From positions 194 through 64,193 of the forward strand of contig NZ_WXYN01000003.1 in NCBI RefSeq assembly GCF_016881065.1: DNA of 64,000 nt. Reading direction: 5' to 3'. Made by a program: the position numbers and the translations under genes. Below, one piece after another: positions 9,302 through 21,142 of this stretch. The notes beneath the pieces were generated by a model that saw only the letters and a program-made list of their open reading frames with translations, had not been told where the DNA came from and made no database searches. Position 1 is the stretch's first letter; every line of letters starts with the position of its first letter. Source of the DNA: Planococcus soli (lineage in GTDB: Bacteria; Bacillota; Bacilli; Bacillales_A; Planococcaceae).

Positions 9302-9337
9302 AAAAAAAGGGAGGAAATCATCCGACTTCCTCCCTGG
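9302..9337 (-). terminator. Intra-operon hairpin between binding protein and permease genes
   Basis: On the minus strand AGGGAGGAA pairs with TTCCTCCCT around a 10-nt loop, followed by seven T residues. It lies after the binding-protein stop and before oppB. Partial termination here would give excess binding protein, a common arrangement in importer operons. Confidence 0.7.
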
Positions 9338-9344
9338 GAATTGC

Positions 9345-10961
9345 CTACTCTAAATCTACTGAAGCCAATTTGTCAGAACCTGTTGGATGTGCTTTGAAAT
9401 TGATTACGTTATTCCCACCGGCTAATAGCGGTGTAGAATGCGCAAGCGGTACCCAAGGAGCATCTTCGTGGATGATTTCCTGAGCTTGCATATACAATTC
9501 ATTTCTCAGATCTTCATCTACTTCGGATTGCGCTTGAATTAAGACATCATGCAGTTCCTGGCTTTCATAATACGTGTAGTTGTTTGTGCCGACGTTGTCT
9601 TGGTCAAGCAGCGCATAAAGGAAGTTATCAGCATCGCCGTTATCGCCAGTCCATCCCAGTAAGAATGCATCAGCTTCTCCGTTTGCAGCTTTTTCAAGAT
9701 AAGTCGCCCACTCAAATGACACGATTTCAGCAGTTACGCCGACATCAGCCAAGTTCTTTTGAATGGCTTCTGCCACTTTTTGGCCATCAGGCATATACGG
9801 ACGTGGAACTGGCATTGCATAAAGTTCCATTTCAAAGCCGTCAGGAAGACCTGCTTCTGCCAATAATTCTTTCGCGCGTTCAGGATCATATTCATAGCCT
9901 TCGATGCTGTCGTTATATCCGCTGATTACCGGCGGAATCGGGTTTTTCGCTACTTCTGCACGTCCCTCGTAAAATGCATCTACAAGCGCCTGCTTATCGA
10001 TTGCATGGTTAAACGCCTGACGTACTAATGGATCATCAAAAGGCTCACGTGTTACGGTCATGCCAAGATAGCCAACGTTCATAGATGGGCGTTCAAACAA
10101 TTGAAGATTTTCATCTCCTTCGATTGTCGCGCCATCAGAAGGAGTAATTCCGTCTGCCAAATCAATTTCTCCGGAAAGTAAAGCGTTCAAACGAGCAGAG
10201 TTATCAGGAATCGCGCGGAATACCACTTGATCCAATTTCGGCTCGCCATCTACCCAATAATCGTCAAATTTTGCGATAGTGATGGTGTCATTGCGTTTCC
10301 ATTCAACAAATTCGAATGGACCTGTTCCAACTGGGTTATCGCCGAACGTATCGCCTGCTGCTTCAAAGGCAGTTGGTGATGCAATCGCGAATGGGCTCAT
10401 TGCCAAGTTTTTAAGGAATGGTGCCTGCGGGCGTTTTAGCGTGAAGACCACTTCGTAATCACCTGTCGCTTCAACAGATTCGATGACATGTCCTTCGTCA
10501 TCGCCATATCCACCGAACATCGAACCGTAGTAAGGAAATTGCTCCCCATCACCGGCTGCCCAACGTTCAAAGTTCTTTACTACTGCTTCTGCGTTGAAAT
10601 CAGTATCGTCATGGAACTTAATGCCTTCTTCCAATGTGAAAGTATAGGTCAAGCCATCTTCAGAAGCCACCCACTCAGAAGCTAATGCGGGTTCAATCTC
10701 TGTATCCTGTTCACCAAAGTTCACAAGAGTATCGAAAATGTTTTTTGTAACTTTAAAAGATTCACCGTCTGTTACTGTAATCGGATCTAGAGAAACCGAG
10801 TCGCCTCCACGTCCAAAGATCAATGTTTTCTCTTCAGCAGATTCCCCTTCACTGCCACTTTCGCCGTTTTCTGATGCATCATCAGAACTACAGCCATAAA
10901 GAGCTGTCGATACTAATAAGAGCACCAGGAATGCCCACGATAAGAACTTTTTCTTTCCCAA
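9345..10961 (-). CDS. Peptide ABC transporter substrate-binding lipoprotein
   Basis: This extracellular solute-binding protein (SBP family 5, OppA/DppA type) has 538 residues. The TTG start at 10961 has GGAGG 7 nt upstream and yields a proper lipoprotein signal: MGKKKFLS, a hydrophobic core, then lipobox LYGC with Cys at about residue 24. A Ser/Asp/Glu/Gly-rich linker (about 25-45) leads into the folded domain. Earlier in-frame starts would spoil the signal peptide. Resemblance is to dipeptide/oligopeptide binders; nickel or glutathione binding cannot be excluded. Confidence 0.9.
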   Translation of the reverse strand: MGKKKFLSWAFLVLLLVSTALYGCSSDDASENGESGSEGESAEEKTLIFGRGGDSVSLDPITVTDGESFKVTKNIFDTLVNFGEQDTEIEPALASEWVASEDGLTYTFTLEEGIKFHDDTDFNAEAVVKNFERWAAGDGEQFPYYGSMFGGYGDDEGHVIESVEATGDYEVVFTLKRPQAPFLKNLAMSPFAIASPTAFEAAGDTFGDNPVGTGPFEFVEWKRNDTITIAKFDDYWVDGEPKLDQVVFRAIPDNSARLNALLSGEIDLADGITPSDGATIEGDENLQLFERPSMNVGYLGMTVTREPFDDPLVRQAFNHAIDKQALVDAFYEGRAEVAKNPIPPVISGYNDSIEGYEYDPERAKELLAEAGLPDGFEMELYAMPVPRPYMPDGQKVAEAIQKNLADVGVTAEIVSFEWATYLEKAANGEADAFLLGWTGDNGDADNFLYALLDQDNVGTNNYTYYESQELHDVLIQAQSEVDEDLRNELYMQAQEIIHEDAPWVPLAHSTPLLAGGNNVINFKAHPTGSDKLASVDLE

Positions 10962-10990
10962 ATTAACCCCTCCATTTTTTCTATTTATTA

Positions 10991-11974
10991 TCATTGCGGC
11001 CTGCACTCTTCGTAAAGATGGCAAGCTACAGAATGACCTTTTTCAACTTCTGCAAACACCGGTACGGCCTGGGAACAAATATCCATCTTAAACGGGCAGC
11101 GCGTATGGAACCTGCATCCGCTAGGTGGATTAGCCGGGCTCGGTACATCACCTGAAATAACAACCTCTTCCCGCACAAACTCCGGATCAGGAACGGGTAC
11201 AGCAGCCAATAAAGCTTGCGTATACGGGTGCAAAGGTTTTTCGTACAAGTCTTCGGTATCGGCAAGCTCCGCCATTTGTCCAAGATACATGACGCCTACG
11301 CGGTCGCTGATATGGCGAACCACTCCTAGATCGTGGGCAATGAAAATATAAGTCAGCTTCAACTCTTTTTGCAGATCCTGCATCAAGTTCAAAACTTGTG
11401 CCTGAATTGATACATCAAGGGCGGATACAGGTTCATCGGCAATTATCAGTTTTGGATTCGTCATCAAGGCGCGTGCAATGCCGATCCGCTGACGCTGCCC
11501 GCCGCTGAACTGATGCGGATAGCGTTTGGCATGATAGCTGCTCAAGCCGACTATTTCCAAAAACTCGTGAACTTTCTTTTTACGTTCTTTCGGATCACCT
11601 ATATTATGGACATTGAGCGGCTCCATCAAGATTTTTTCAATTGTATGGCGCGGGTTCAATGACGCGTAGGGATCCTGGAAAACCATCTGAATATCTCGCC
11701 GCGCTTTGCGCATATCGTGGTTCGACAAACTGGTCAATTCCTGGCCGTCGAAGGTTACGGTGCCTTCGGTCGGTTCCAAAAGGCGCATCAGCATGCGTCC
11801 GGTCGTGGATTTTCCGCATCCCGATTCGCCGACAATTCCCAAAGTCTCGCCCTCTTGAACGGTGAATGACACATCATCCACTGCTTTGACATGGTTGTTT
11901 ACCCTGCCCAAAATACCGGATTTAATCGGAAAATACTTTTTCAGCCCTTCAACTTTTAACAACGGTTCTGTCAT
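10991..11974 (-). CDS. Peptide ABC transporter ATP-binding protein, OppF/DppF type
   Basis: This cytosolic ATPase has 327 residues. The Walker A motif GESGCGKST, signature [15 protein letters not shown] and Walker B LIIADEP are intact. The C-terminal oligopeptide/dipeptide region contains cysteines ([28 protein letters not shown]), typical of this subfamily and sometimes binding an iron-sulphur cluster. GAAGGAGG precedes the ATG, which lies 26 nt inside the end of the oppD-type gene, so the two are translationally coupled. Confidence 0.92.
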   Translation of the reverse strand: MTEPLLKVEGLKKYFPIKSGILGRVNNHVKAVDDVSFTVQEGETLGIVGESGCGKSTTGRMLMRLLEPTEGTVTFDGQELTSLSNHDMRKARRDIQMVFQDPYASLNPRHTIEKILMEPLNVHNIGDPKERKKKVHEFLEIVGLSSYHAKRYPHQFSGGQRQRIGIARALMTNPKLIIADEPVSALDVSIQAQVLNLMQDLQKELKLTYIFIAHDLGVVRHISDRVGVMYLGQMAELADTEDLYEKPLHPYTQALLAAVPVPDPEFVREEVVISGDVPSPANPPSGCRFHTRCPFKMDICSQAVPVFAEVEKGHSVACHLYEECRPQ

Positions 11975-12968
11975 GAGACTGTACCTCCTTCGGGTCGAAT
12001 AGGAAACAGCGGGTTTGATGATTATCCGCTGTCTGGTACAGTTCCGGTGTTTCTCCTATGCAGCGGTCAAAAGCAAATTCACAGCGCGCTGCAAATTTAC
12101 AGCCTGTCTTGATTGTTCCTGGCTTTGGAACATTTCCCGGGATCGAATACAGACGCTCTTTTTTAAAGCGCATATCCGGAACCGATTCCAGCAATCCTCT
12201 TGTATAAGGATGCTGCGGATCGTTAAATATGGTACGGACCGGCCCTTCTTCAACCACCTTGCCCGCATACATGACAACTACCCGTTCACAGGTTTCAGCG
12301 ACAACACCTAAATCGTGGGTAATCAACAAAACTGCAGTATTCAAACGTTCATTCAGATTTTTGATCAGTTTCAAAATCTGCGCCTGAATGGTTACATCCA
12401 ATGCCGTCGTCGGTTCATCCGCAATCAATACTTTCGGGTCGCACAATAACGCCATTGCAATCATGACGCGCTGGCGCATCCCGCCTGACAGCTGATGCGG
12501 ATATTCCTTCATCAACCCTTCCGGCCGGGGCAAGCCCACCAATTTCATCATTTCAATGCCGCGTTCCTGAATCTGTTTTTTTGACCAATCCTTTTTATGG
12601 ATCTTAATCGCTTCACGAAGCTGATCGCCAATCGTAAACAATGGATTTAACGAAGTCATTGGCTCCTGGAAAATCATCGCAATATCATTGCCCCGGATTT
12701 CCCTCATTTTTTTCTCAGGTAGTTTGGTTAAATCTTTATCCTGAAATAAAATTTCGCCTCCTGTGATTTTTCCTGGAGGACTTGGAACCAATCCCATTAT
12801 CGATAGCGAAGTAACGCTTTTTCCGCATCCGGATTCTCCGACAATGCCGAGCACTTCGCCTTCCCTTATGTGAAAATCTACATTATCTACCGCTGGTATC
12901 TCTCCATCATCTGTGAAAAAGGATGTTTTCAAACCTTTAACGTCTAAGATGGTTTTACGTTCGTTCAT
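11949..12968 (-). CDS. Peptide ABC transporter ATP-binding protein, OppD/DppD type
   Basis: This is the first gene of the five-gene importer operon, 339 residues. Walker [10 protein letters not shown], signature [15 protein letters not shown] and Walker [13 protein letters not shown] are visible. The C-terminal segment has [19 protein letters not shown], again the cysteine pattern of the Opp/Dpp ATPases. ATG at 12968 follows AAGGGGGAG by 6 nt; the longer in-frame start lacks a ribosome site. The operon order on the minus strand is oppD, oppF, binding protein, hairpin, oppB, oppC. It separates ygaD from ygaE, which are near neighbours in B. subtilis. Confidence 0.92.
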   Translation of the reverse strand: MNERKTILDVKGLKTSFFTDDGEIPAVDNVDFHIREGEVLGIVGESGCGKSVTSLSIMGLVPSPPGKITGGEILFQDKDLTKLPEKKMREIRGNDIAMIFQEPMTSLNPLFTIGDQLREAIKIHKKDWSKKQIQERGIEMMKLVGLPRPEGLMKEYPHQLSGGMRQRVMIAMALLCDPKVLIADEPTTALDVTIQAQILKLIKNLNERLNTAVLLITHDLGVVAETCERVVVMYAGKVVEEGPVRTIFNDPQHPYTRGLLESVPDMRFKKERLYSIPGNVPKPGTIKTGCKFAARCEFAFDRCIGETPELYQTADNHQTRCFLFDPKEVQSHDRTVVKS

Positions 12969-13018
12969 GATGCTCCCCCTTTTGCACAAAAATGATTCAG
13001 ATTATTCTCCCTCTTTTA

Positions 13019-13046
13019 ATTATACGTAATATTATTATTAATGCAA
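13019..13046 (-). promoter_or_regulatory. Promoter of the peptide importer operon
   Basis: On the minus strand TTGCAT (13041-13046) and a consensus TATAAT (13019-13024) are spaced by 16 nt, about 50 nt upstream of the first start codon. A CodY-like box nearby is too weak to call. Confidence 0.6.
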
Positions 13047-13082
13047 TATCTTATTTGAATTTGTTGGAAGCTGAATGTATAG

Positions 13083-13112
13083 AAAAAAGCCTCCAAAATA
13101 TTGGAGGCTTTC
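13083..13112 (-). terminator. Terminator after ygaD
   Basis: AAAGCCTCCAA pairs with TTGGAGGCTTT, with a T run on the minus strand. It lies just past the stop of the ABC exporter gene. Confidence 0.8.
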
Positions 13113-13119
13113 GGATGTT

Positions 13120-14865
13120 TCAATCAAAATGCTGAACTTGGAACAGGCTCGAATAAACGCCCTGCTGTTTCATCAATTCGTTATGTGTGCCGCTTTCAGC
13201 AAGTTTGCCGTGGTCGATCACAAGTATTTGGTCTGCGTGCGTGATGGTCGAAAGACGGTGCGCGACAATAAGCGTCGTCCGGTCATGTGCCAAACGCTCC
13301 AACGAATCCTGAATCAATGCTTCACTTTCAAGGTCCAGTGCGGATGTAGCTTCATCCAAAATCAGAATCGGAGGATTTTTCAAGAACACGCGCGCAATTG
13401 CGACGCGCTGTTTTTGTCCACCGGATAATTTCACGCCGCGCTCTCCAACTTTCGTATCATAGCCTTCCGGCAGTTGTGAAATGAATTCGTCTGCATTGGC
13501 CGCTTTCGCAGCCGCAATTACTTCTTCATCAGTGGCTCCCGGTTTCCCCATCAGGATATTAGCTTTCACAGAATCGCTGAAGAGAATGGAGTCCTGCAAA
13601 ACCAAACCGATCTGGTCGCGCAATGTATGGGTCGTCACATCCCGCAGGTCGTGGCCATCCATATAGATGCCGCCGCTTGTTACATCGTAAAAGCGTGGGA
13701 TTAAGGAGACGATGGTCGATTTCCCGCCACCGCTCATCCCGACAAAAGCAACCGTTTCTCCCGGTTTCACGGTAAAGTTTAAATCAGTCAGCACTTCCGA
13801 ACCACCATCATTATAATGGAAAGAGACGTTGCGGAATTCCAATTTGCCGTCGACTACTTTCAAATCGTGTGCTTTTTCCTTGTCGGTCACATCATAATCT
13901 TCATCGATCAACTCAAAGACCCGGTCCATAGAGGCCAGCGACTGCACCAGCGTTGTTGAAGAATTGACCAATCGGCGAAGCGGATTATAGAGCCTTTCAA
14001 TATATGCAATAAACGCTACCATCGTACCAAGCGTCAAATTGCCCTCGATAACTTGATAACCGGCATAACCGATAACCAATAGCGGTGCAACATCAGTAAT
14101 GGTGTTTACAACGGCGAATGCTTTCGCATTCCATTTCGTATGGTCGATTGCTTTTTCCAGAAACTGATCGTTTGTATCGTTAAAAATTTTCTGTTCGTGC
14201 TTCTCAAGCGCAAAACTTTTGATGATGCTCATGCCCTGCACACGCTCATGCAGATAACTTTGGACATTAGCCAAAGCCTGTGAACGTTCACGTGTCAAAT
14301 CGCGAAGCCGGCCAAAGAAATACTTGACGCTGAACGCGTAGAACGGAAACGCCAGTAATGCAACAATCGTCAACGACACGTCCATCGTCAGCATGATGAC
14401 GATGGCGATCAGAATTGTCGCCAGATCCAACCAGACATTCATCAGGCCGATCATGACAAAGTTTTTGGTCTGCTCAACGTCATTAATGACGCGAGAGATG
14501 ATTTCCCCTGCACGTGTATTGGCGTAATAGCGCAAACTCAAGCGCTGCAAATGGCCGTAGAGATAGCCGCGGATGTCGTAAAGAATTTTGTTGCTGACAT
14601 ATTGCGCATAATATTGGCGGTAGTATTCAATGGGCGGACGCAGCAGGAAAAAGACAATCGCTGTTCCTCCAAGCCATAAATACAGCTGTTCCAGCTTTTC
14701 TGCATTCGACAATGCATCAGCTCCGATAATATCATCAATGACGATTTTGATCAGCAGCGGAATAAAAAGCGGAATTGCAAATTTGAATATCCCGATAAAA
14801 ATCGTCAGCGCAATCTGCCAATAATAAGGTTTGACGAATTGCATATAGCGTTTCATACTGCTCAA
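13120..14865 (-). CDS. ygaD: ABC exporter half-transporter (YgaD-like)
   Basis: This 581-residue fusion has a six-helix exporter membrane domain (about 1-310) and an ATPase domain (about 335-581). Walker [10 protein letters not shown], signature [15 protein letters not shown], Walker [14 protein letters not shown] and the H-loop VAHRLST are all present. It probably works as a homodimer exporting lipid or drug-like substrates; the substrate is unknown. The TTG start at 14865 has GGAG 8 nt upstream and gives [14 protein letters not shown], matching the start of B. subtilis YgaD. A GTG at 14874 has no spacing from the GGAG. A terminator separates it from ygaC. Confidence 0.88.
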   Translation of the reverse strand: MSSMKRYMQFVKPYYWQIALTIFIGIFKFAIPLFIPLLIKIVIDDIIGADALSNAEKLEQLYLWLGGTAIVFFLLRPPIEYYRQYYAQYVSNKILYDIRGYLYGHLQRLSLRYYANTRAGEIISRVINDVEQTKNFVMIGLMNVWLDLATILIAIVIMLTMDVSLTIVALLAFPFYAFSVKYFFGRLRDLTRERSQALANVQSYLHERVQGMSIIKSFALEKHEQKIFNDTNDQFLEKAIDHTKWNAKAFAVVNTITDVAPLLVIGYAGYQVIEGNLTLGTMVAFIAYIERLYNPLRRLVNSSTTLVQSLASMDRVFELIDEDYDVTDKEKAHDLKVVDGKLEFRNVSFHYNDGGSEVLTDLNFTVKPGETVAFVGMSGGGKSTIVSLIPRFYDVTSGGIYMDGHDLRDVTTHTLRDQIGLVLQDSILFSDSVKANILMGKPGATDEEVIAAAKAANADEFISQLPEGYDTKVGERGVKLSGGQKQRVAIARVFLKNPPILILDEATSALDLESEALIQDSLERLAHDRTTLIVAHRLSTITHADQILVIDHGKLAESGTHNELMKQQGVYSSLFQVQHFD

Positions 14866-14891
14866 AACTTTCACTCCATTCTTTTCAAAAC

Positions 14892-14920
14892 GAAAAACCT
14901 GTTGGCAAGCAACAGGTTTT
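14892..14920 (-). terminator. Terminator between ygaC and ygaD
   Basis: AAAACCTGTTG pairs with CAACAGGTTTTT across a 5-nt loop; the T run is on the minus strand. Confidence 0.8.
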
Positions 14921-14924
14921 CATC

Positions 14925-15470
14925 TTAATCACGAATCCGGTTTAGTCTATGAAATTCATAGCGGTTCGTCCATACTTCGATAAAGTCCTGGGCAAATGGC
15001 CCTCTGCGCTGTTTGATCCAGCCGATCAGCTTTTCCACATTTCGGTGAAGAATTTGATCAATCACTTCAGGATAACCCATTTGCCGCTTATGGTCTTCAT
15101 ATTCGTCTTCATCCAACAGCGTGTAAGACATGTCTGGAAACACTTTTACATCCAAGTCATAATCGATGTACTTCAACGAGCCATTATTATAAACGAATGG
15201 AGAACTGACATTGCAATAATAATAAACACCGTCGTCTCGGAGCATACAAATGATGTTGAACCAATGCTCTGCGTGAAAATAACAGATTGACGGTTCGCGC
15301 GTCAACCAGGTTCGGCCATCGGATTCTGTCACTAGCGTCCGTTCGTTTGCACCAATTACAATATTATTCGTACCTTTCAGTACAGTTGTTTCCTGCCAGA
15401 CACGGTGGATTCGGCCGTTGTGTTTATAACTGTGGATTTGGATTGTTTCACCCTCCGCAGGAATCGCCAT
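14925..15470 (-). CDS. ygaC: DUF402 nucleoside tri-/diphosphate phosphatase (YgaC/Ntdp)
   Basis: This 181-residue cytosolic protein of the DUF402 family has homologues that hydrolyse NTPs and NDPs (S. aureus Ntdp). Conserved aromatic and acidic segments are visible: [18 protein letters not shown] and [11 protein letters not shown], followed by [11 protein letters not shown], which supply metal-binding acidic residues in the family. AAGGTGGG lies 7 nt before the ATG. The position beside ygaD is as in B. subtilis. The ygaB gene found there is not seen here. Confidence 0.88.
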   Translation of the reverse strand: MAIPAEGETIQIHSYKHNGRIHRVWQETTVLKGTNNIVIGANERTLVTESDGRTWLTREPSICYFHAEHWFNIICMLRDDGVYYYCNVSSPFVYNNGSLKYIDYDLDVKVFPDMSYTLLDEDEYEDHKRQMGYPEVIDQILHRNVEKLIGWIKQRRGPFAQDFIEVWTNRYEFHRLNRIRD

Positions 15471-15573
15471 GTACTATCCCACCTTCTTGTCCAAGCCTTT
15501 GTTTATCTGCTATTTCAGTATTATATCAATCAATTCTGAAAACATACAGCAATAAGGCGGAAGAACCAAAGGA

Positions 15574-17372
<1,799 letters not shown>

Positions 17373-17519
17373 TTTTTCTATATTAATGAGGTTTGCCTCC
17401 GTTCAGCTTGATTATTCCGGTACATTTCGGGTATATACGTAAATGAGGAATTAAGTTTATTTTAACAAAACTTTTCAGTTCCCCATAAAAATTACTTCTT
17501 TAGAGAGGGGGATGAGGCA

Positions 17520-18500
17520 ATGGATACAGGAACTCATATTGTCATGGGCATTGCCCTTGGCGGCTTCGCAATGGCAGATCCGGCTGTCGCCAGCCACCCC
17601 ATCACCATGACCGCTGTCGTTTCCGGTGTTATCATCGGTTCTTTGGCGCCAGACGTTGACACTGTTTTAAAGCTTCGCGACAACGCCGTATACATCCGGC
17701 ATCATCGTGGCGCTACCCACTCAATTCCCGCTGTGCTGCTGTGGCCAATTTTGATTGCAGGGGCATTATCTCTTGTGTTCCCTGAAGCCAATTTTCTCCA
17801 TCTATGGCTCTGGACCTTCCTGGCTGTCTTTATGCATGTGTTTGTTGATATCTTCAATTCCTATGGCACTCAGGCGCTCAGGCCGATTTCCAACCGATGG
17901 GTTGCGCTTGGCGTTATCAATACGTTCGACCCGATAATTTTCGGTGCACATGTACTGGCTTTGACGATTTGGGCGTTCGGTGCTGACCCGGTTTGGACCA
18001 TCAGCATTCTTTATGTTGCCATGTTCTTCTACTATATTGCAAGATTTGCAGTACAGGCAGCCATCATACATGCTGTCCGCAACACCATCCCTGGCGCTAC
18101 TGACGTTTTTGTGGCACCGACGATGCGCTTTTTTCACTGGCGTGTTGCCGCCAATACAGAACAGCACCATTATGTCGGACGAGCATACGGCCGGACCATC
18201 AACATCTATGATAAGTTCATGAAAAAAGAGATGCCTGAAAACAATTTGATCCAAGCGGCAATGAAGGATAAAAACATCTCGGCCTTCATTTCATTTTCGC
18301 CTTTATACCGTTGGGAAATCAACGAATATGGTGATGTCTTCGAAGTGCGGCTGATTGACCTGCGTTACCGCAGCAATGACTATTACCCTTTTGTCGCTGT
18401 CGCCCATTTGGATAAGGAATGCAAAATCATCAACTCCTATACGGGGTGGATTTTCAGCGAAGATAAGTTAAGGAAAAAATTGGATTTCAGCCATAACTAG
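17520..18500 (+). CDS. yfhP: YfhP-type membrane-bound metal-dependent hydrolase (DUF457/YdjM)
   Basis: The protein has 326 residues. The N-terminal domain has about four or five hydrophobic helices (roughly 1-190), with histidines and aspartates typical of the family: GTHIVMG, APDVDTV, RGATHS, MHVFVDIFNSYGT. These probably bind a metal. The C-terminal 130 residues are soluble. GAGGGGGATGAGGCA precedes the ATG. B. subtilis yfhP is beside mutY (yfhQ) in the same divergent arrangement. The substrate is unknown. Confidence 0.85.
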   Translation: MDTGTHIVMGIALGGFAMADPAVASHPITMTAVVSGVIIGSLAPDVDTVLKLRDNAVYIRHHRGATHSIPAVLLWPILIAGALSLVFPEANFLHLWLWTFLAVFMHVFVDIFNSYGTQALRPISNRWVALGVINTFDPIIFGAHVLALTIWAFGADPVWTISILYVAMFFYYIARFAVQAAIIHAVRNTIPGATDVFVAPTMRFFHWRVAANTEQHHYVGRAYGRTINIYDKFMKKEMPENNLIQAAMKDKNISAFISFSPLYRWEINEYGDVFEVRLIDLRYRSNDYYPFVAVAHLDKECKIINSYTGWIFSEDKLRKKLDFSHN

Positions 18501-18534
18501 AAAACGCACACCCCTGGGTGCGCGTTTTCTTTTT
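18498..18534 (+). terminator. Terminator after yfhP
   Basis: AGAAAACGCACACCC pairs with GGGTGCGCGTTTTCT, with one mismatch, followed by T6. Confidence 0.8.
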
Positions 18535-18604
18535 TACGCTTAACAAGCTTAAAGTACAGCAGTGCATTGAAAATCGCTGTAAATCGGGATCCTACACTTT
18601 TGCA

Positions 18605-18856
18605 TTAATCTTTCAACAAATGAGCGTACTTAGGATTGGTGCTGGCAAATTCGTGTATTTTGTCGCCATAGCTGTCAATCCACTGGCGCATCACTTTTTC
18701 AACAACTGCTGTACCCTGGTAGTCATATCCTGCTTTAGCGTAGGAAGATTCAAAATCAGAAGCAAGCAATTCAATCCAGATCCGTGCTTTTTCTTCTGTT
18801 AAATTCGGGTTCTTTTCCAGTAATTCGATTGTCAGTTGCTCGATAATTTCTTTCAT
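18605..18856 (-). CDS. yfhJ: YfhJ (WVELL family) small protein
   Basis: This 83-residue, acidic, mainly helical cytosolic protein has the motif ARIWIELLASDFESSYAKAG, which corresponds to the WVELL signature of YfhJ. The function is unknown. It is the last gene of a recX-yfhH-yfhJ run on the minus strand, 4 nt after yfhH, as in B. subtilis. Confidence 0.85.
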   Translation of the reverse strand: MKEIIEQLTIELLEKNPNLTEEKARIWIELLASDFESSYAKAGYDYQGTAVVEKVMRQWIDSYGDKIHEFASTNPKYAHLLKD

Positions 18857-18860
18857 CTGC

Positions 18861-19193
18861 TTACTTCCCTTCTTTCAACGGACGCAGCATGGAAATCGGC
18901 AGCGCTTCCGTATGTTTTTCTCCGCCCATCCGGTAACCCCAGGCAAATCGGCCTTTTAAGTAATCGATCTGAAAGTAGACATTGGGATCTCCTTCAATTC
19001 GGTATACTTCGCCTTTTTTAAAATCGGCAGGGTCTATAAGATAAGTTGCCGCCATCATGGCTTTGCGTTCCAGCACTGCAAACTCATTGACGATTCCCAG
19101 CTGTTCAGCTTTTCTGGCTTTTTCTTTCAGGCGCGCAATTTCCCCACGTAGTTCATGTTCTGTCATGTCGCTGTAACGCTTTTCTTCAGTCAT
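18861..19193 (-). CDS. yfhH: YfhH family protein (DUF1811)
   Basis: The protein has 110 residues. An N-terminal helix pair (about 5-50, rich in Glu, Arg, Lys) is followed by a small beta domain with PADFKKGEVYRIEG and FAWGYR, which matches YfhH. The function is unknown. ATG at 19193 has AAAAGGAG 7 nt upstream, lying in the last codons of recX; the recX end overlaps the start by 8 nt, so the two are translationally coupled. An in-frame TTG two codons earlier is less likely. Confidence 0.85.
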   Translation of the reverse strand: MTEEKRYSDMTEHELRGEIARLKEKARKAEQLGIVNEFAVLERKAMMAATYLIDPADFKKGEVYRIEGDPNVYFQIDYLKGRFAWGYRMGGEKHTEALPISMLRPLKEGK

Positions 19194-19992
19194 CTTCAAG
19201 CTCCTTTTTATCCAGGTAGTCAGTGATCACTTCACCAGGAAAACCTTTTTGGTATAATCCCTGTTTCACTTTTGACTTTAAATCATAGCCTGACAGCTTT
19301 GAGCTGTGCTTGCGCCATAATTTGTCCCCTTGTTCAGTGACAATCTCCGTCCATTGATCGTCATCTTTTTCAAGCTCCAGATCTTCAATCGCCAGTTTGA
19401 TCAGCGAATAGTTATAGCCTTTTCTCAGCAAAGTGTCAGTAATTTTTTGATGGATTTGGCTTGGTGTTTTCATCTTTTCTTTAGCCGCAATTTTTTCTGC
19501 AAGGACTTTGGCAACTTCCAATTGTTCTTCTTCCGAATACGAATCCAGAACGTCTTTTTGCATTTGCTTATCAATTCCTCTCTTTTGCATATCCTGTTGG
19601 ATTGCACGCGGCCCTTTTTTGCCCGAGTTGATTTGCGTTCGCATCAGCGCCTCTGAAAATTGCTGGTCATCCAGAAAGTTATGCGTATACAATTTCTTGA
19701 TGGCTTCATCTATTACGGCATCCCCGTATTCTTTTTCTTTCAGCTTCTGGCGTACTTCCCCTTCGCTTCTCATGCGGAATCCCAGGTAGTACAGCGCTTT
19801 GTTATAGGCTTTTCGGACTTCATCCTCGAAATTAATTTCTTCGATGGTCCATTGGTCCAGCTCTTTCCCTTTTGTGAGCTGATGCCTGACAAGCACCGCT
19901 TCATCCACGCTAAAAGCATATTTATCTTCAAAAAAGATATTATACCTTTCAGGGTTTTTCTTTCCCTGCGTGATTTTTGAAATAATCGGCAT
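19186..19992 (-). CDS. recX: RecX, regulator of RecA
   Basis: This 268-residue all-helical protein is built from repeated three-helix units and modulates RecA filaments. Family segments are visible: RSEGEVRQKLKEKEYGDAVIDEAIKKL-type repeats (about 80-110) and GPRAIQQDMQKRGI (about 130). The length is that of Firmicute RecX, longer than proteobacterial forms. GAGGTG lies 7 nt before the ATG. It heads the recX-yfhH-yfhJ operon and is divergent from yfhF, as in B. subtilis (yfhG-yfhF). Confidence 0.9.
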   Translation of the reverse strand: MPIISKITQGKKNPERYNIFFEDKYAFSVDEAVLVRHQLTKGKELDQWTIEEINFEDEVRKAYNKALYYLGFRMRSEGEVRQKLKEKEYGDAVIDEAIKKLYTHNFLDDQQFSEALMRTQINSGKKGPRAIQQDMQKRGIDKQMQKDVLDSYSEEEQLEVAKVLAEKIAAKEKMKTPSQIHQKITDTLLRKGYNYSLIKLAIEDLELEKDDDQWTEIVTEQGDKLWRKHSSKLSGYDLKSKVKQGLYQKGFPGEVITDYLDKKELEDD

Positions 19993-20201
19993 TTACTGGC
20001 ACCTCTCTTCTTCTCATATTATACACCTTTCAAGCAAACAATGGCATAGCCTGACGCCTAAAAGGGTATGCTGTATATATATTTGCCTTTTATGCCGGCG
20101 TTCTGGGCAGCGGCATTGGATTTAAGAGCGCTGCGTAATAAAAGACCAAGAGCAAAAGGGTATTTGCCCGATTTGTGCAATTAAAACTGGAGGTGTTCAA
20201 A

Positions 20202-21101
20202 ATGAAAATAGCAATTACTGGCGGCACTGGATTTGTAGGCAGAGAACTGACCCGTTTGCTGCTGGATAGAGGCGATGAAGTAGTTATTTTGACAAGAAAG
20301 CCGAAAGCCCCTGCCGATAAAATTACATACGTCGAATGGCTGACAAAAGATGCGGTTCCTGAAAGACAGCTGGAAGGCGTAGAAGCTTTTGTCAACTTGG
20401 CTGGCGCATCCATAAATGACGGTCGCTGGAGCGAAGAACAGAAAAAACTGATTTACTCGAGCCGCATGGATGCCACTAACGAATTGCTGCGGATTTTTCA
20501 TAAACTCGAAAAAAAACCGAAAGTGCTTGTGAATGCCAGCGCCATTGGGATTTATCCGCCTTCTGAAACGGTGACTTATACAGAAGCTTCCGCCGACAGA
20601 GGTTCTGATTTTCTGGCGCAAACTGTTCGCGACTGGGAGATACTAGCGGCCAGAGCGGAAGAAGCCGGCTTGCGTGTAGCGTGCGGCCGATTTGGCATTG
20701 TTCTCGGAAAAGATGAAGGGGCTCTGCCATTGATGGCTTTGCCATACAAACTTTTTGCAGGCGGCACAGTTGGTTCCGGCAAGCAATGGCTGTCATGGAT
20801 ACATGTCAAAGACACAGCACGGGCATTAATCTTTGCGATCGATAACGATGGGCTGAACGGTGCATTCAATGTTGCAGCCCCGCAGCCAAAACAAATGAAA
20901 GATTTCGGAAAAGAAATTGCACATGCGCTCGGTCGTCCTCACTGGATTCCAGTCCCTTCGTTCGCATTGAAAACGGCTTTAGGCGATAAAAGCCAATTGG
21001 TTCTTGAGGGACAGCGGGTCCTGCCTACCGTACTCGAACAGCATGGTTTCCAGTTCAAGTTTCCCAATTTACGATCGGCACTGGCTGATATCTATAAATA
21101 A
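20202..21101 (+). CDS. yfhF: TIGR01777-type epimerase (YfhF), SDR fold
   Basis: This 299-residue atypical extended SDR has the N-terminal motif GGTGFVGREL that binds NAD(P). It also has NLAGASINDGRW and ASAIGIYPPS, then a C-terminal DUF1731-like tail (about 250-299, PSFALKTALGDKSQLVLEGQRVLP). The substrate is unknown. ATG at 20202 follows GGAGGTG by 6 nt; the nine-codon longer reading lacks a ribosome site. It is divergent from recX and followed 41 nt later by an RlmD paralogue. Confidence 0.88.
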   Translation: MKIAITGGTGFVGRELTRLLLDRGDEVVILTRKPKAPADKITYVEWLTKDAVPERQLEGVEAFVNLAGASINDGRWSEEQKKLIYSSRMDATNELLRIFHKLEKKPKVLVNASAIGIYPPSETVTYTEASADRGSDFLAQTVRDWEILAARAEEAGLRVACGRFGIVLGKDEGALPLMALPYKLFAGGTVGSGKQWLSWIHVKDTARALIFAIDNDGLNGAFNVAAPQPKQMKDFGKEIAHALGRPHWIPVPSFALKTALGDKSQLVLEGQRVLPTVLEQHGFQFKFPNLRSALADIYK

Positions 21102-21142
21102 GGCTATAATGGGGGGATGATTAACCGAAGGACGTGATATCC

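Noticed and set aside
13057-13072. CodY box upstream of the peptide importer operon
   Set aside because: Only about 10 of 15 positions match.
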